The notes under the pieces: generated by a model
Database searches by the model: none
Seen by the model: only the letters and a program-made list of their open reading frames with translations
What the model was told of the DNA's origin: nothing
Source: Bacteroidota bacterium
GTDB taxonomy: Bacteria; Bacteroidota; Ignavibacteria; UBA10030; UBA8401
NCBI GenBank assembly: GCA_008933835.1
Contig: WBUG01000001.1
Span: 1-64,000 of the forward strand
Length of the DNA: 64,000 bases
Direction of reading: 5' to 3'
Made by a program: the position numbers and the translations under genes
Shown here: positions 28,501 through 36,038 of the stretch, in pieces
Layout: each line of letters begins with the position of its first letter
How positions within the stretch are numbered: position 1 is the first letter of the stretch

Positions 28501-29198
28501 CGAACGCGTCGGGCAACTACATCGCGCCGGCGGACAGCTTCGGCACGAACAACCCGAACACGAAGACGGTCCGGACACCGTTCAAGATCGTGAACGCGAC
28601 CGACACCATCCCGCTGCAGGCGCTCATCCGCGACGGGGCGACGACCGGCAAGGCCGGCCGATGGGACATCGGCGAGGAGATCGTCATCCTGACGCCGCCG
28701 CCGTACCGGACCGTGGCGAACAACTCCATGATGGGCATCACCCTGAGGAAGTCCTTCTCCTTCTCGAACCCCACCATCACGGCGGGGACGACCTTCACGG
28801 CGAAGATGAAGAAGCCGTACACGGGGAACGATGCGTTCCGTCTCACCACGACGCCGATCGCCTACGATGCTGCGGCGGCCGATGCGGCGCTGAAGAACGT
28901 CATCGTGGTGCCGAACCCGTACGTGGTGGCCAGCGCGTTCGAACAGCCGTCGTTCCGTCAGGACCTCCGCGGCGAACGGGCGGTGCAGTTCCGCAACCTG
29001 CCCCGGGAGTGCACCATCCGCATCTACACGGTGACCGGCGAGCTGGTGCGCACGCTGCACAAGAACGATAACGCCAACTATCTGAACTGGGACCTCCTCT
29101 CCATGGAGAGCGCCCGGGTCGGATACGGCCTGTACATCTACCATGTCGAAACCCCGACCGGCGCGACGAAGATCGGCCGACTTGGCGTGATCAAATAA
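25542..29198 (+). CDS. Giant secreted protein with Asp-rich repeats and T9SS-like C-terminus, cassette 2
   Basis: 1218 residues, a paralogue of the product at 17837. Signal MKNGILAFLLFLTVATAQ. Asp-rich segments (DGLDNDDDGITDEG, DEDGDWNKENDDVGIDG, GEGDGFP) at about 355-445, FN3-like region near 600-640 (RVTLYWDTNAEGA, DFEGYKIYRSQ) and a C-terminal domain (VVPNPYVVASA, CTIRIYTVTGELVRTL, KIGRLGVIK). Start at 25542 is chosen because AAAGGA lies 9 bases upstream and the signal begins there; GTG at 25512 and ATG at 25521 would add a charged prefix. Function unknown. Confidence 0.83.
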   Translation: MKNGILAFLLFLTVATAQEKIDFRTVDVKYLNAAQLREFKRWRDDQFRLMKATGLQSEVKSLIIQGNKIRSIIYNTGAISNPGVTGNVLDLVWNGLGYGYEFGPLAGARVPRSTVPGDSVSIVIDGFGGANRSTADGDFAPDGVTKWGWLPVPGYSAPGQNDVASWGARTSDLRIRPSSWPESWYNSIIGEYIYPSFLGGNATVPDEEVYYVVDDSTDKEFDYLPIASIPAHGGLGLDLEVRTMQFANPLAEDIIFLVYTAAMDQRAKKVDKMFFGMFGDPHIGGPNNFGDDAASFIPGKAIGLPQFDQLLDIDGKTVTQRARNMVYSWDPNGGADIPTIQPGYFGYKFLESPNNSGDGLDNDDDGITDEGPFNVKGAFIDGITLALSTGISDTAKYIALYGAPKPRWSGDEDGDWNKENDDVGIDGIGGTGDYGEGDGFPSQAFYSDQNGNGLYDAGEPLDTMQVPGYGWAGSEPNFGFRDVNESDQIGLRSFWSLVFGGNNRPKNDNLMYSSISSEMDTAALALLYPIDPANLGDYIFLYGSGPFPMEPGHRERFSIALLMGSDLKDLLLNSETAQLVLEASYRFAQPPPKPKVTAVAGDGRVTLYWDTNAEGARDPFTGKQDFEGYKIYRSQDYTFKDVFTITDGNGYPFLGKALYDEKARKSAQWHRPWSQAEQDKYLGGFHPVEYRGRFIKYYMGEPSDQSGLRHEYVDSTVTNGVTYYYAVVSFDHGDDSLQLPPSESQAVIQRDPTTQLFKYDINTVAATPNDKAAGIVSPIHEIQKGMTLTQTAGSGTGKMTVKVLNEERLVKNQVRIDFDTVLVNSVKTLAYSVLREVPVVEQFTGNENLFVSLANRNIVPATVRVFNGPDTLAARIADSLILVDSAGGRLRALSAGVLLKTRTYTASYLYYPVIASTVFAQGDANPVFDGVRLYITNDPLAIDSANSFFLPARPNGLSYSVANPTLGAVRYAPLDIRIDFVQSTADTNASGNYIAPADSFGTNNPNTKTVRTPFKIVNATDTIPLQALIRDGATTGKAGRWDIGEEIVILTPPPYRTVANNSMMGITLRKSFSFSNPTITAGTTFTAKMKKPYTGNDAFRLTTTPIAYDAAAADAALKNVIVVPNPYVVASAFEQPSFRQDLRGERAVQFRNLPRECTIRIYTVTGELVRTLHKNDNANYLNWDLLSMESARVGYGLYIYHVETPTGATKIGRLGVIK

Positions 29199-29220
29199 TT
29201 CATTGCACGGAGAACTCCCG

Positions 29221-30255
29221 ATGAAGAAACCGTTCACCTATCTACTGCTCATCGTGCTCGCCGCCGGTCTCCAGACGCTCGGCGCACAGCCGAGCCGGAA
29301 GACGACCAAGGTCGGCACCACCGTCGCGCAGTTCCTGAAGATCCCCGCGGGCGCCCGCACCATCGCCATGGGGAGCGCCGGCGCGTCGCTCGAAGGGGAT
29401 GTCTACTCCATCTATTGGAATCCCGGCGCCCTGGCCCGTCTGCGGACCCCCGGCGAAGCGACTTTCAACCACGCCGAATGGCTGGCGGACATCACCCATG
29501 ACTATGCCGCTGCCGCGCTGACCCTCGAAGGACTCGGGACCATCGGCGTGTCGGTCGTGTCGCTCCGCTCCCCGGAAGAGCTGGTGCGCACCGAACAGAA
29601 TCCGGACGGCGACGGCCGGCGCTGGTCCTACTCCACCTTCGCCATGGGTCTTTCGTATGCGCGGTCGCTCACGGACCGCTTCTCCATCGGCTTCACCGCC
29701 AAATACGTTCGCGAATCCATCTGGAACATGTCGTCCCAGGGGATCGCGTTCGATATCGGGACCATCTACACCACCTCGTTCAACGACCTGAAGATCGGCG
29801 CCAGCATCACCAACTTCGGCACCAAGATGCGTCTGGACGGTCACGACATCTCGTTCAACAGCTTCCCGGACGGTGAACTCGGCTCCGGTCCGCAGAACAT
29901 CGAGTCCATCTACAGAACGGAATCGTTCGACATCCCGCTCACGTTCAAGATCGGCGTGTCGATGGACATCTTCCGCGCCGATCAGCTCCGGGCGACCGTT
30001 GCGCTGGACGCGACGCATCCGAACGACAATATGGAGTACATGAACGCCGGAATCGAGGTGGCTTTCGACGAGATGTTCTTCGGTCGCTTCGGCCGCAAGG
30101 CGATCTTCTACGATGATTCGGAGGAGGGATTCACATGGGGCGGCGGCGTCAACTTCGCCCTCAACAACGTCACCGGGATCAAAGTGGACTACGCTTTTGC
30201 GAACTTCGGACGCCTGGAGAACGTTCAGTTCGTCTCCGTCGGCGTGACATTCTGA
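29221..30255 (+). CDS. PorV/PorQ-family outer membrane protein, cassette 2
   Basis: 344 residues, a paralogue of the product at 21441. Signal about 22 residues; family motif QFLKIPAGARTIAMGSAGASLEGDVYSIYWNPGAL; shared barrel strands (SIGFTAKYVRESIWNMSSQGIAFDIGT versus SIGFNVKYIREHVWNMSAQSVGIDVGT-like) and a terminal Phe (VQFVSVGVTF). ATG at 29221 follows GGAGAACTCCC. It ends the second cassette before a terminator. Role as a cargo-specific shuttle or anchor is inferred. Confidence 0.85.
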   Translation: MKKPFTYLLLIVLAAGLQTLGAQPSRKTTKVGTTVAQFLKIPAGARTIAMGSAGASLEGDVYSIYWNPGALARLRTPGEATFNHAEWLADITHDYAAAALTLEGLGTIGVSVVSLRSPEELVRTEQNPDGDGRRWSYSTFAMGLSYARSLTDRFSIGFTAKYVRESIWNMSSQGIAFDIGTIYTTSFNDLKIGASITNFGTKMRLDGHDISFNSFPDGELGSGPQNIESIYRTESFDIPLTFKIGVSMDIFRADQLRATVALDATHPNDNMEYMNAGIEVAFDEMFFGRFGRKAIFYDDSEEGFTWGGGVNFALNNVTGIKVDYAFANFGRLENVQFVSVGVTF

Positions 30256-30294
30256 TCCCGGCCCGGGCGTCGGCACCGGGCATTTCCGAAACGT

Positions 30295-30332
30295 CCCCGG
30301 CATCGTACTGCGATGCCGGGGATCATTGTTTT
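30295..30332 (+). terminator. Intrinsic terminator after cassette 2
   Basis: CCCCGGCATCG-TACTG-CGATGCCGGGG followed by ATCATTGTTTT. An 11-bp perfect stem located 40 bases after the PorV-like stop. Confidence 0.85.
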
Positions 30333-30950
30333 AAACCCCATGCCTGCTCACGGCGGGCTCCGCGGTCCGGGCAGCGCCGCGGCGAATGGCACCGACCGGT
30401 CCGGTGAATGGTACATCTCCCTGCAGAACGGAGGGGGAAATGTCAAAGGAACTACGGCGGCAGTGTGTTGGATGGATGGTGCGGGAGAATGGATGACAGT
30501 GAACGGGAGGAACGATCCCGCTTTCCGGTATGTGCTACGGGAGAGCACCTGCCGAGATCGCTCTGTGGTATCGCACATGGCCGAACCGGCAGAAAGGAAC
30601 ACATGGGCGTAGAGCGCATGCACTCATCGTTATCGTTCTCCAGAGATCTGCTCTGCGGAGTACGAACAACGGTCACATCTTCCTCCGGCTCTGATGACGG
30701 TCTTCGGTCCCCTGACGCGACGGCGCACTGCACCATGGATGCGGACAGGCGGGCGTGTGGTGGACGGAACACCGGCATCGAACGGGACGGATGGACTGTA
30801 CTGCCGTGCTCACCGGTATCGTCCGGTCTGTCGGAGGGAACCGATGCGGTGCTGTCGCCGGGGCAAGCGCTCCTTCGGTTCCGCATGAGAGGGGGGAGAA
30901 GAGGCAGGATCGGCGGGGCGTCCGGAACGACGCGGTGCTGCGGCCGGAGA
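30333..30950. other. About 620 bp with no convincing gene
   Basis: Open frames exist here (for example a 207-codon frame from 30408 forward and a 221-codon frame on the reverse), but their translations are Arg/Ser/Gly-rich, lack domain-like patterns and have no start-site support. I see no tRNA, rRNA, tmRNA or RNase P signature. It lies between two terminators, so it may be a decayed gene or an unrecognised RNA locus. Confidence 0.5.
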
Positions 30951-30981
30951 ATAAAAAACCCCGGGAGTCTTCCTCCCGGGG
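30951..30981 (-). terminator. Intrinsic terminator of the FG-GAP gene
   Basis: Reverse strand: a 9-bp stem CCCCGGGAG/CTCCCGGGG with a 5-nt loop, followed by six T residues. It lies 28 bases after the stop codon at 31009. Confidence 0.88.
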
Positions 30982-31008
30982 TCTGTGATGCTGAAAGCGT
31001 GATGGAAC

Positions 31009-33018
31009 TTACTTCACCATCATCATCTTGATGATCTTCTCGACGTTGCCGGCGTTCATACGGAAGATGTACGAACCGCTGGCGACCTGACGTCCGCGGT
31101 TGTCGCGGCCGTTCCACACCACGGAGTGGGACCCCTTGGCGAGCTCTTCGTTGCTGAGCAGCGTCCGGACCTCTTTCCCGAGCATGTCATACACCTTCAC
31201 CGTGACCTTCTTGGTTAGCGGGAGGGTGAACGAGACGGTGGTGGAGGGGTTGAACGGGTTCGGGAAGTTCTGGTTCAGCACGTAGTCGTCCGGCGTGATG
31301 AACGTATACTTCGATTCGTTGACCGAACCGGCCACGTCGGCTTCGAGCGTTCGGAACGCCCACGTAGCGGGATTGGGGGTGGTCTTCGTCGAATCGGTGA
31401 TGGTCTTCGTCGAATCCAGCACCCACTTGGCGGAATCGGTGCCGGCGTACTTGAAGGAGTTCCAGTACAGCTTCCGCTGGAAGGTCGCGGAGGTCAGATT
31501 CTCCGTGATCGCCTGGTACGGCAGGACCACTTCGATCTTGCCGTCTCCGTCGATGTCGACCGGCTTGGTCATCTTGGAGACGAATCCCTCGCCGTTGACG
31601 AGCGCCGAATCCTTCAGTGCGAACTTCACGGAATCCTTCACGCCGAGCGAATCGCGGTAGATGAGGGAATCGCGCTTGGAGACGTTGTACACGACCGGAT
31701 CCTGTCCTTTGTAGAGCACTTTACGGACGTAGCTGGCCGGGTCCTTGGTGGAACCGGTGCCGTTGTACTCGAGCGCCACGACGTTGGAGGGATAGGAGGA
31801 ACCGACGAGGACCTCCTGTTTGCCGTTGCGGTCCAGATCGGCGATGACACCGGTGAAGCTGGAGATACCGACGCCCGACGCGTTCTGCGAGGTCGCGGGA
31901 CCGACGTTCACGACGTGCGCGGAGTCGATCGTCGTAATGACCTCGTTCTTGGCGTAGTCGACAACGAACACGGAACCGGAGGTCGGAGCGCCGTCGGTGT
32001 AGAGCGGCAGATAGACCTCATCCGTTCCGTCCTTGTCCAGGTCGCCCACGATGCCGCCGAAGAGCGCCACATGGTCCGTCGCCGGATTGGGATAGAAGAA
32101 CTGGTTTCCGTTGGTGGTCGTTCCCGTGGTGTCCGGGATGGTGTAGGTGTCCGCCGCGGTCACCTTCATGATCCAGGTCGCCGCGAAATTCCACATGTGG
32201 CAGACGAGCTCTTTCTTGCCGTCGCCGTTCAGGTCCGCAGGATGGATGGCGTAAGGGGAGGCGCCGCCGAACTTCGTGCTGGCGACCCGTCCCGTCGTTC
32301 CTTCGATCTGGAAGGCCGCGAAGCCCTGATTCTCGTAATCCCACTCACCGGAGGCCGAGATGATGACGAAGTCGTCGTTCACCGTGCCGCTCAGGTTCTT
32401 GGGAAGGAGCAGTTCCTGCTTTCCGTCGCCGTCCACGTCCTCCACCTCGAAATGCTCGATGGTCAGCTGCAGACCGCCTTCGTTGGGGGTGCCGGCGAGC
32501 GGACCGAGGTTCGAGCCGTAGGGAACGTTCGCCGGGATGAAGGCCGACGGGAGGGTGCCGAACTTGTTGCTCCCGGTGACGCCGTCCCACTCGAAGATGA
32601 GGATGCCGCCGCCGACGCCGCCGCGGGAAGTGATGATCTCACCTTTACCGTCGCCGTCCATGTCGCCGGTGCGGATGGTGCGGGGGGTGGAACCGCCGCC
32701 GGCGCCGTTCGGAAGACCGGCCACCTGGTCGAGGCGGGGAGAAGACCAGATCCATTCCACGGTGTCGTTGCCCACCGCTTCGAACGCATGGATGCGGCCC
32801 GTCTTGGTATAGTCGGTCACAAGGATCTCGGGTTTGCCGTCCTTATCCAGGTCCGGCGCGACCCATGCACCACGGATACCGATATCGCCGAAGTACGCAC
32901 TGTCGGGGTTCGTCGTCGTCTTTTTCGGGACGAACTTCGCACCGACGTGCGTCTGGGACCAGGCGAACGCCGTGACCAGCAGCGAGAGGAACAAGACTGT
33001 ACGGGTTAGTTTCATCAT
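31009..33018 (-). CDS. FG-GAP/VCBS repeat secreted protein with T9SS sorting domain
   Basis: 669 residues. Signal about 21 residues (MMKLTRTVLFLSLLVTAFAWS). Repeated Ca-binding-like units DLDKDGKPEILVTDY, DMDGDGKGEIITSR, DVDGDGKQELLLP, DLNGDGKKELVCH, DLDKDGTDEVYLP, DLDRNGKQEVLVGS and DIDGDGKIEVVLP mark FG-GAP/integrin-like propeller blades. The last 80 residues are a type A sorting domain (NFPNPFNPSTTVSFTLP, VKVYDMLGKEVRTL, KIIKMMMVK). AAGGAGCACC precedes the start. It is a monocistronic cell-surface protein, likely adhesive or carbohydrate-binding, which is inference. It is divergent from the GT9 pair. Confidence 0.9.
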   Translation of the reverse strand: MMKLTRTVLFLSLLVTAFAWSQTHVGAKFVPKKTTTNPDSAYFGDIGIRGAWVAPDLDKDGKPEILVTDYTKTGRIHAFEAVGNDTVEWIWSSPRLDQVAGLPNGAGGGSTPRTIRTGDMDGDGKGEIITSRGGVGGGILIFEWDGVTGSNKFGTLPSAFIPANVPYGSNLGPLAGTPNEGGLQLTIEHFEVEDVDGDGKQELLLPKNLSGTVNDDFVIISASGEWDYENQGFAAFQIEGTTGRVASTKFGGASPYAIHPADLNGDGKKELVCHMWNFAATWIMKVTAADTYTIPDTTGTTTNGNQFFYPNPATDHVALFGGIVGDLDKDGTDEVYLPLYTDGAPTSGSVFVVDYAKNEVITTIDSAHVVNVGPATSQNASGVGISSFTGVIADLDRNGKQEVLVGSSYPSNVVALEYNGTGSTKDPASYVRKVLYKGQDPVVYNVSKRDSLIYRDSLGVKDSVKFALKDSALVNGEGFVSKMTKPVDIDGDGKIEVVLPYQAITENLTSATFQRKLYWNSFKYAGTDSAKWVLDSTKTITDSTKTTPNPATWAFRTLEADVAGSVNESKYTFITPDDYVLNQNFPNPFNPSTTVSFTLPLTKKVTVKVYDMLGKEVRTLLSNEELAKGSHSVVWNGRDNRGRQVASGSYIFRMNAGNVEKIIKMMMVK

Positions 33019-33068
33019 GGTGCTCCTTGTGTAGTGGGTGGAAAGTGGACCGGGAAGAGGTGTATCGT

Positions 33069-33097
33069 AAAATAGCCAAATGTTGAAAGTGAGTCAA
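33069..33097 (-). promoter_or_regulatory. Sigma70-type promoter of the FG-GAP gene
   Basis: Reverse strand: -35 TTGACT (33092-33097), 17-bp spacer, -10 TATTTT (33069-33074). It leaves a leader of about 45 nt before the ATG at 33018. Confidence 0.7.
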
Positions 33098-33128
33098 GTT
33101 TCCCGCGCACAATTCCCGGCGCCATTTT

Positions 33129-33156
33129 TTGAATTCAGGCGGAGTTTTGGTATTTT
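33129..33156 (+). promoter_or_regulatory. Sigma70-type promoter of the GT9 gene pair
   Basis: -35 TTGAAT (33129-33134), 16-bp spacer, -10 TATTTT (33151-33156). The start codon at 33175 follows closely, so the leader is only about 12 nt and has little Shine-Dalgarno. Confidence 0.55.
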
Positions 33157-33174
33157 TCGACCCACATCGCTGCA

Positions 33175-34194
33175 GTGACCACCGAACTCATCATACCGCG
33201 GGCGGAACGTGCGCTCATCATCAAGTTGCGCGGCATCGGTGACGTCGTCCTCTCCACGCCGGTCATCGACAATCTGGCAGCGGCCTATCCAGGCATCCGC
33301 ATCGATTATCTGTGCGAACGATTCGCCGCTCCGGCGGTCGAAGGACTGCCGAACATCCGTTCGGTCATCGCGTTCGACCGGAAGCGGGAGTCCGGAATGG
33401 AACTCGTCCGGAAAGTGCGGGCCGCCCGGTACGATCTGGTGATCGACCTGTTCGGGAATCCCAGGACGGCGCTCGTCACGCGGCTGAGCGGTGCACGGCA
33501 CCGGGCGGGTTTTCCGTTCCGCGGAAGGGCGTACGCGTACAATCACCTTGTGACGCCGCGGGGGAGCGAGGTCCACAACGTCGAGTTCAACCTGGACGTC
33601 ATCCGGGCTCTCGGCATCCCCGTCGCCTCGGTCCGGCCGTCCTTTCCCCTTGTCGATGGGGCCGTCGCGGCGGCAGCGGAGTGGCTCACGGCGCAGGGAT
33701 TGGACGGGAGGGAGCTCATCGGCGTCAATCCGAGCGGAGGATGGAGCGCCAAACGGTGGCGGCTGGAGCATTTCGCGGAACTGACGCGCCTCCTCCGCGA
33801 CCGCCGCGGAGCCTCCGTGCTGCTGTTCTGGGGTCCCGGAGAACTGGAGGATGTGACGACGGTGAACGAGCGGTCGGGGAGCGGCGCGCACATCCTCCCC
33901 CGGACCACGGTGAAGGAGATGGGTGCCTTCATCGCACGGTGCTCGTATTTCATCAGCAATGACGCCGGTCCGATGCATATGGCCGCCGCACTGGGCGTTC
34001 CGTCGCTCGGCATCTACGGCCCGACGAATCCGAGACTCCAGGGACCCTTCGGTCCGGGCAATGCCTGGGTTCGAAACGAAGAGGTCGACTGTCTCGAATG
34101 CAACCTCCTGGACTGTCCCATCGGTCATCCCTGTATGACGGACCTCACGCCGGAACGGGTGTTCTCGGCGTTCGAACGAATGACGCATCAATGA
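33175..34194 (+). CDS. Glycosyltransferase family 9 (heptosyltransferase-like)
   Basis: 339 residues, GT-B fold. N-terminal LIIKLRGIGDVVLSTPVI is the family 9 start, and C-terminal FISNDAGPMHMAAALGVPSLGIYGPTNP is the donor-binding region with the usual D/H. The tail holds a Cys cluster, DCLECNLLDCPIGHPCM, seen in many family 9 members. GT9 enzymes add heptose or related sugars to the lipopolysaccharide core. GTG start at 33175; the stop overlaps an ATG of the next gene. Donor and acceptor are not deducible. Confidence 0.87.
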   Translation: MTTELIIPRAERALIIKLRGIGDVVLSTPVIDNLAAAYPGIRIDYLCERFAAPAVEGLPNIRSVIAFDRKRESGMELVRKVRAARYDLVIDLFGNPRTALVTRLSGARHRAGFPFRGRAYAYNHLVTPRGSEVHNVEFNLDVIRALGIPVASVRPSFPLVDGAVAAAAEWLTAQGLDGRELIGVNPSGGWSAKRWRLEHFAELTRLLRDRRGASVLLFWGPGELEDVTTVNERSGSGAHILPRTTVKEMGAFIARCSYFISNDAGPMHMAAALGVPSLGIYGPTNPRLQGPFGPGNAWVRNEEVDCLECNLLDCPIGHPCMTDLTPERVFSAFERMTHQ

Positions 34195-34205
34195 GAGAAG
34201 GTTCC

Positions 34206-35411
34206 ATGGCGAAGAGCACGACGAAGAAACGGAAGGCGGACGGCAGGCGAACGGCGGCAACGAAACGCCGGACCGCGGCGCGCCCGTTCACGGTCCCCGA
34301 GTGCAAGCGGTTCACCGGCTACAAACCTTGCTTCCCCGGCACCGCCTGCTACCGCGAATGCGTCGAGCACCGGCCCATCGGAAAACGGATCCTCATCGTC
34401 AACCTGGACGCGATGGGGGCGGTGGTGCAGACCACCGCGATGCTCCCGGCCATCAAGCGGAAGTACCCTGACAGCCACATCACCTGGATCACCCTCAAGA
34501 ACGCGTACCGGCTGCTGGACAACAATCCGTATCTTGACGCGGTGTACGTGTGGGAACCGGAGAGCTGGCTCATCCTCCAGCAGATGGAGTTCGACATCCT
34601 CTACCAGACCGACAAGACGAAACGCTCCTGCGCGTTCGGGAACACCATCCGCGCCGCCGAAAAGCTCGGCTTCGGCCTGGACGGGAACGGGAAGATCGTT
34701 CCGCTGAACCGAGAAGCGGAGTACAGTTACATCCTCGGGCTGGACGACGAGTTGAAGTTCCGGAAGAACCGGAAGTACGGGACGGAGATCCTGCAGGAGG
34801 CGCTGAAGCTGGAGTTCCGGAGGGACGAATATGTGCTGCAGCTTTCGGACGAAGAGCAGCGGTACGTCGAAGCCTACAAGCGGGACCAGCGCCTCGACGG
34901 CGGCGAGCTCATCGTCGGATTCAACACCGGATGTTCGTACCTCTATCCGAACAAGAAGATGACCATCGACCAGCACGTGGAGCTCATCGAACGGCTGTCG
35001 GGCACGGAAGGGGTCCGGCTGGTGCTCGTCGGCGGTCCGGAGGACACGGAACGGAACGCCGAGATCGTGCGGCGGGTGGGGGAGAAGGTGGTGAGCACAC
35101 CGACGACCGAAGGGGTCCGTCGCGGCATCTGCTACGAAGCGGTCTGTGACGTCGTCATCACCGGCGATTCGTTCGGCATGCATGTCGCCATCGGCCTGAA
35201 GAAACACGTCATCGCATGGTTCGGCCTGAGCTGCTGGAGCGAGATCGACCTGTACGACCGCGGCATGATGCTCGTGCCCGAGGGACTGCACTGCGCACCG
35301 TGCTGGAAACGGAGCTGTCCGTACGGACTGGAGTGCATTTCGATGATCGATCTGGAGAGGATCGCGGGAGAGGTGAAGCGGCTGGCGGCGATACGGGCGA
35401 AGGTGTTCTGA
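34206..35411 (+). CDS. Glycosyltransferase family 9 with extra N-terminal Cys cluster
   Basis: 401 residues. After a basic, low-complexity start (STTKKRKADGRRTAATKRR) comes CKRFTGYKPCFPGTACYREC, four Cys in 20 residues, then the GT9 start RILIVNLDAMGAVVQTTAML. The C-terminus has HCAPCWKRSCPYGLECI, another four Cys, and GDSFGMHVAIGL replaces the usual donor motif. The two Cys clusters could pack together to bind a metal. AGAAGG precedes ATG 34206; ATG 34191, overlapping the previous stop as ATGA, is an alternative start. Probably co-transcribed with 33175. Substrate unknown. Confidence 0.8.
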   Translation: MAKSTTKKRKADGRRTAATKRRTAARPFTVPECKRFTGYKPCFPGTACYRECVEHRPIGKRILIVNLDAMGAVVQTTAMLPAIKRKYPDSHITWITLKNAYRLLDNNPYLDAVYVWEPESWLILQQMEFDILYQTDKTKRSCAFGNTIRAAEKLGFGLDGNGKIVPLNREAEYSYILGLDDELKFRKNRKYGTEILQEALKLEFRRDEYVLQLSDEEQRYVEAYKRDQRLDGGELIVGFNTGCSYLYPNKKMTIDQHVELIERLSGTEGVRLVLVGGPEDTERNAEIVRRVGEKVVSTPTTEGVRRGICYEAVCDVVITGDSFGMHVAIGLKKHVIAWFGLSCWSEIDLYDRGMMLVPEGLHCAPCWKRSCPYGLECISMIDLERIAGEVKRLAAIRAKVF

Positions 35412-35429
35412 CGGGAGGAACGGACCGCT

Positions 35430-35450
35430 CCGGGGCCGATGCGGCCCCGG
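35430..35450. terminator. GC-rich hairpin between convergent genes
   Basis: A 9-bp stem CCGGGGCCG/CGGCCCCGG with a 3-nt loop between the GT9 stop and the reverse-strand thioredoxin stop. No T tract, so termination efficiency is uncertain. Confidence 0.45.
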
Positions 35451-35465
35451 GCGTTCCGCCGAAAC

Positions 35466-35972
35466 CTACCGCTTCACCCCCTTCTCCGCGAGGTACTGGT
35501 CGAACTTCTTCTTTTCGTAGTGGTTCTCCCCGATGAACGTGATGACGTGCAGGAACATCGGCGCTTCGGAGTACCCCGGCAGGAGCGTGATGGGTTCGCC
35601 GGAGCTCTTCAGGAAGAGCGTGGCAGGGTATCCGTTCACCCCCATCCCCTGTGAGAACTCCGCGGCGGAGACCTGCTGTCCGTCGTAGCTCACCGGCGGG
35701 TCCTTCTCCGGATTCAGTTTGATGAGCACGTAGTTCTTCCGCAGATACTCCTGCACCGCTTTGTCCGAATACGTTCCGGCGTCCATCTTCTTGCACCAGC
35801 CGCACCAGTCGGTGTACACGTCGATGAGCACCTTCTTCCCGCTCTGTTTCGCCTCTTTCATCCCCGCATTGAACGATTTCCATTCGATCCCTTTCCCGGA
35901 TCCGGTCTTGCCCTGCGCCGCAGCGGGTTGCACGAGCATGAGCGCCAAAACGAACAGCACGATCTGTTTCAT
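35466..35972 (-). CDS. Periplasmic thioredoxin-fold protein (CGWC)
   Basis: 168 residues. Signal about 20 residues (MKQIVLFVLALMLVQPAAAQ). Thioredoxin fold with active site DWCGWCKKM and the conserved cis-Pro region GYPATLFL. CGWC-type single-domain proteins act as periplasmic thiol reductases or isomerases, or in cytochrome c maturation. GAAGGAGACC precedes the ATG. It is the last gene of a ten-gene reverse-strand operon and is separated from the GT9 gene by 66 bases, so it may also have a promoter of its own, though none is obvious. Confidence 0.85.
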   Translation of the reverse strand: MKQIVLFVLALMLVQPAAAQGKTGSGKGIEWKSFNAGMKEAKQSGKKVLIDVYTDWCGWCKKMDAGTYSDKAVQEYLRKNYVLIKLNPEKDPPVSYDGQQVSAAEFSQGMGVNGYPATLFLKSSGEPITLLPGYSEAPMFLHVITFIGENHYEKKKFDQYLAEKGVKR

Positions 35973-36038
35973 GGTCTCCTTCGGTTGGTGGTGTGATGTT
36001 CCTGTAGGATGCAACGAACGGGCGGAAGGATTCGTTCC

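Noticed and set aside
15133-30255. SusCD-type polysaccharide utilisation locus
   Set aside because: No SusD-like lipoprotein, no glycoside hydrolase and no hybrid two-component sensor are present; the partners are a giant secreted protein and a PorV-like barrel.
30408-31031. 207-codon forward frame in the intergenic region
   Set aside because: It runs through a terminator and into the FG-GAP gene end, has no start-site support and no domain-like sequence.
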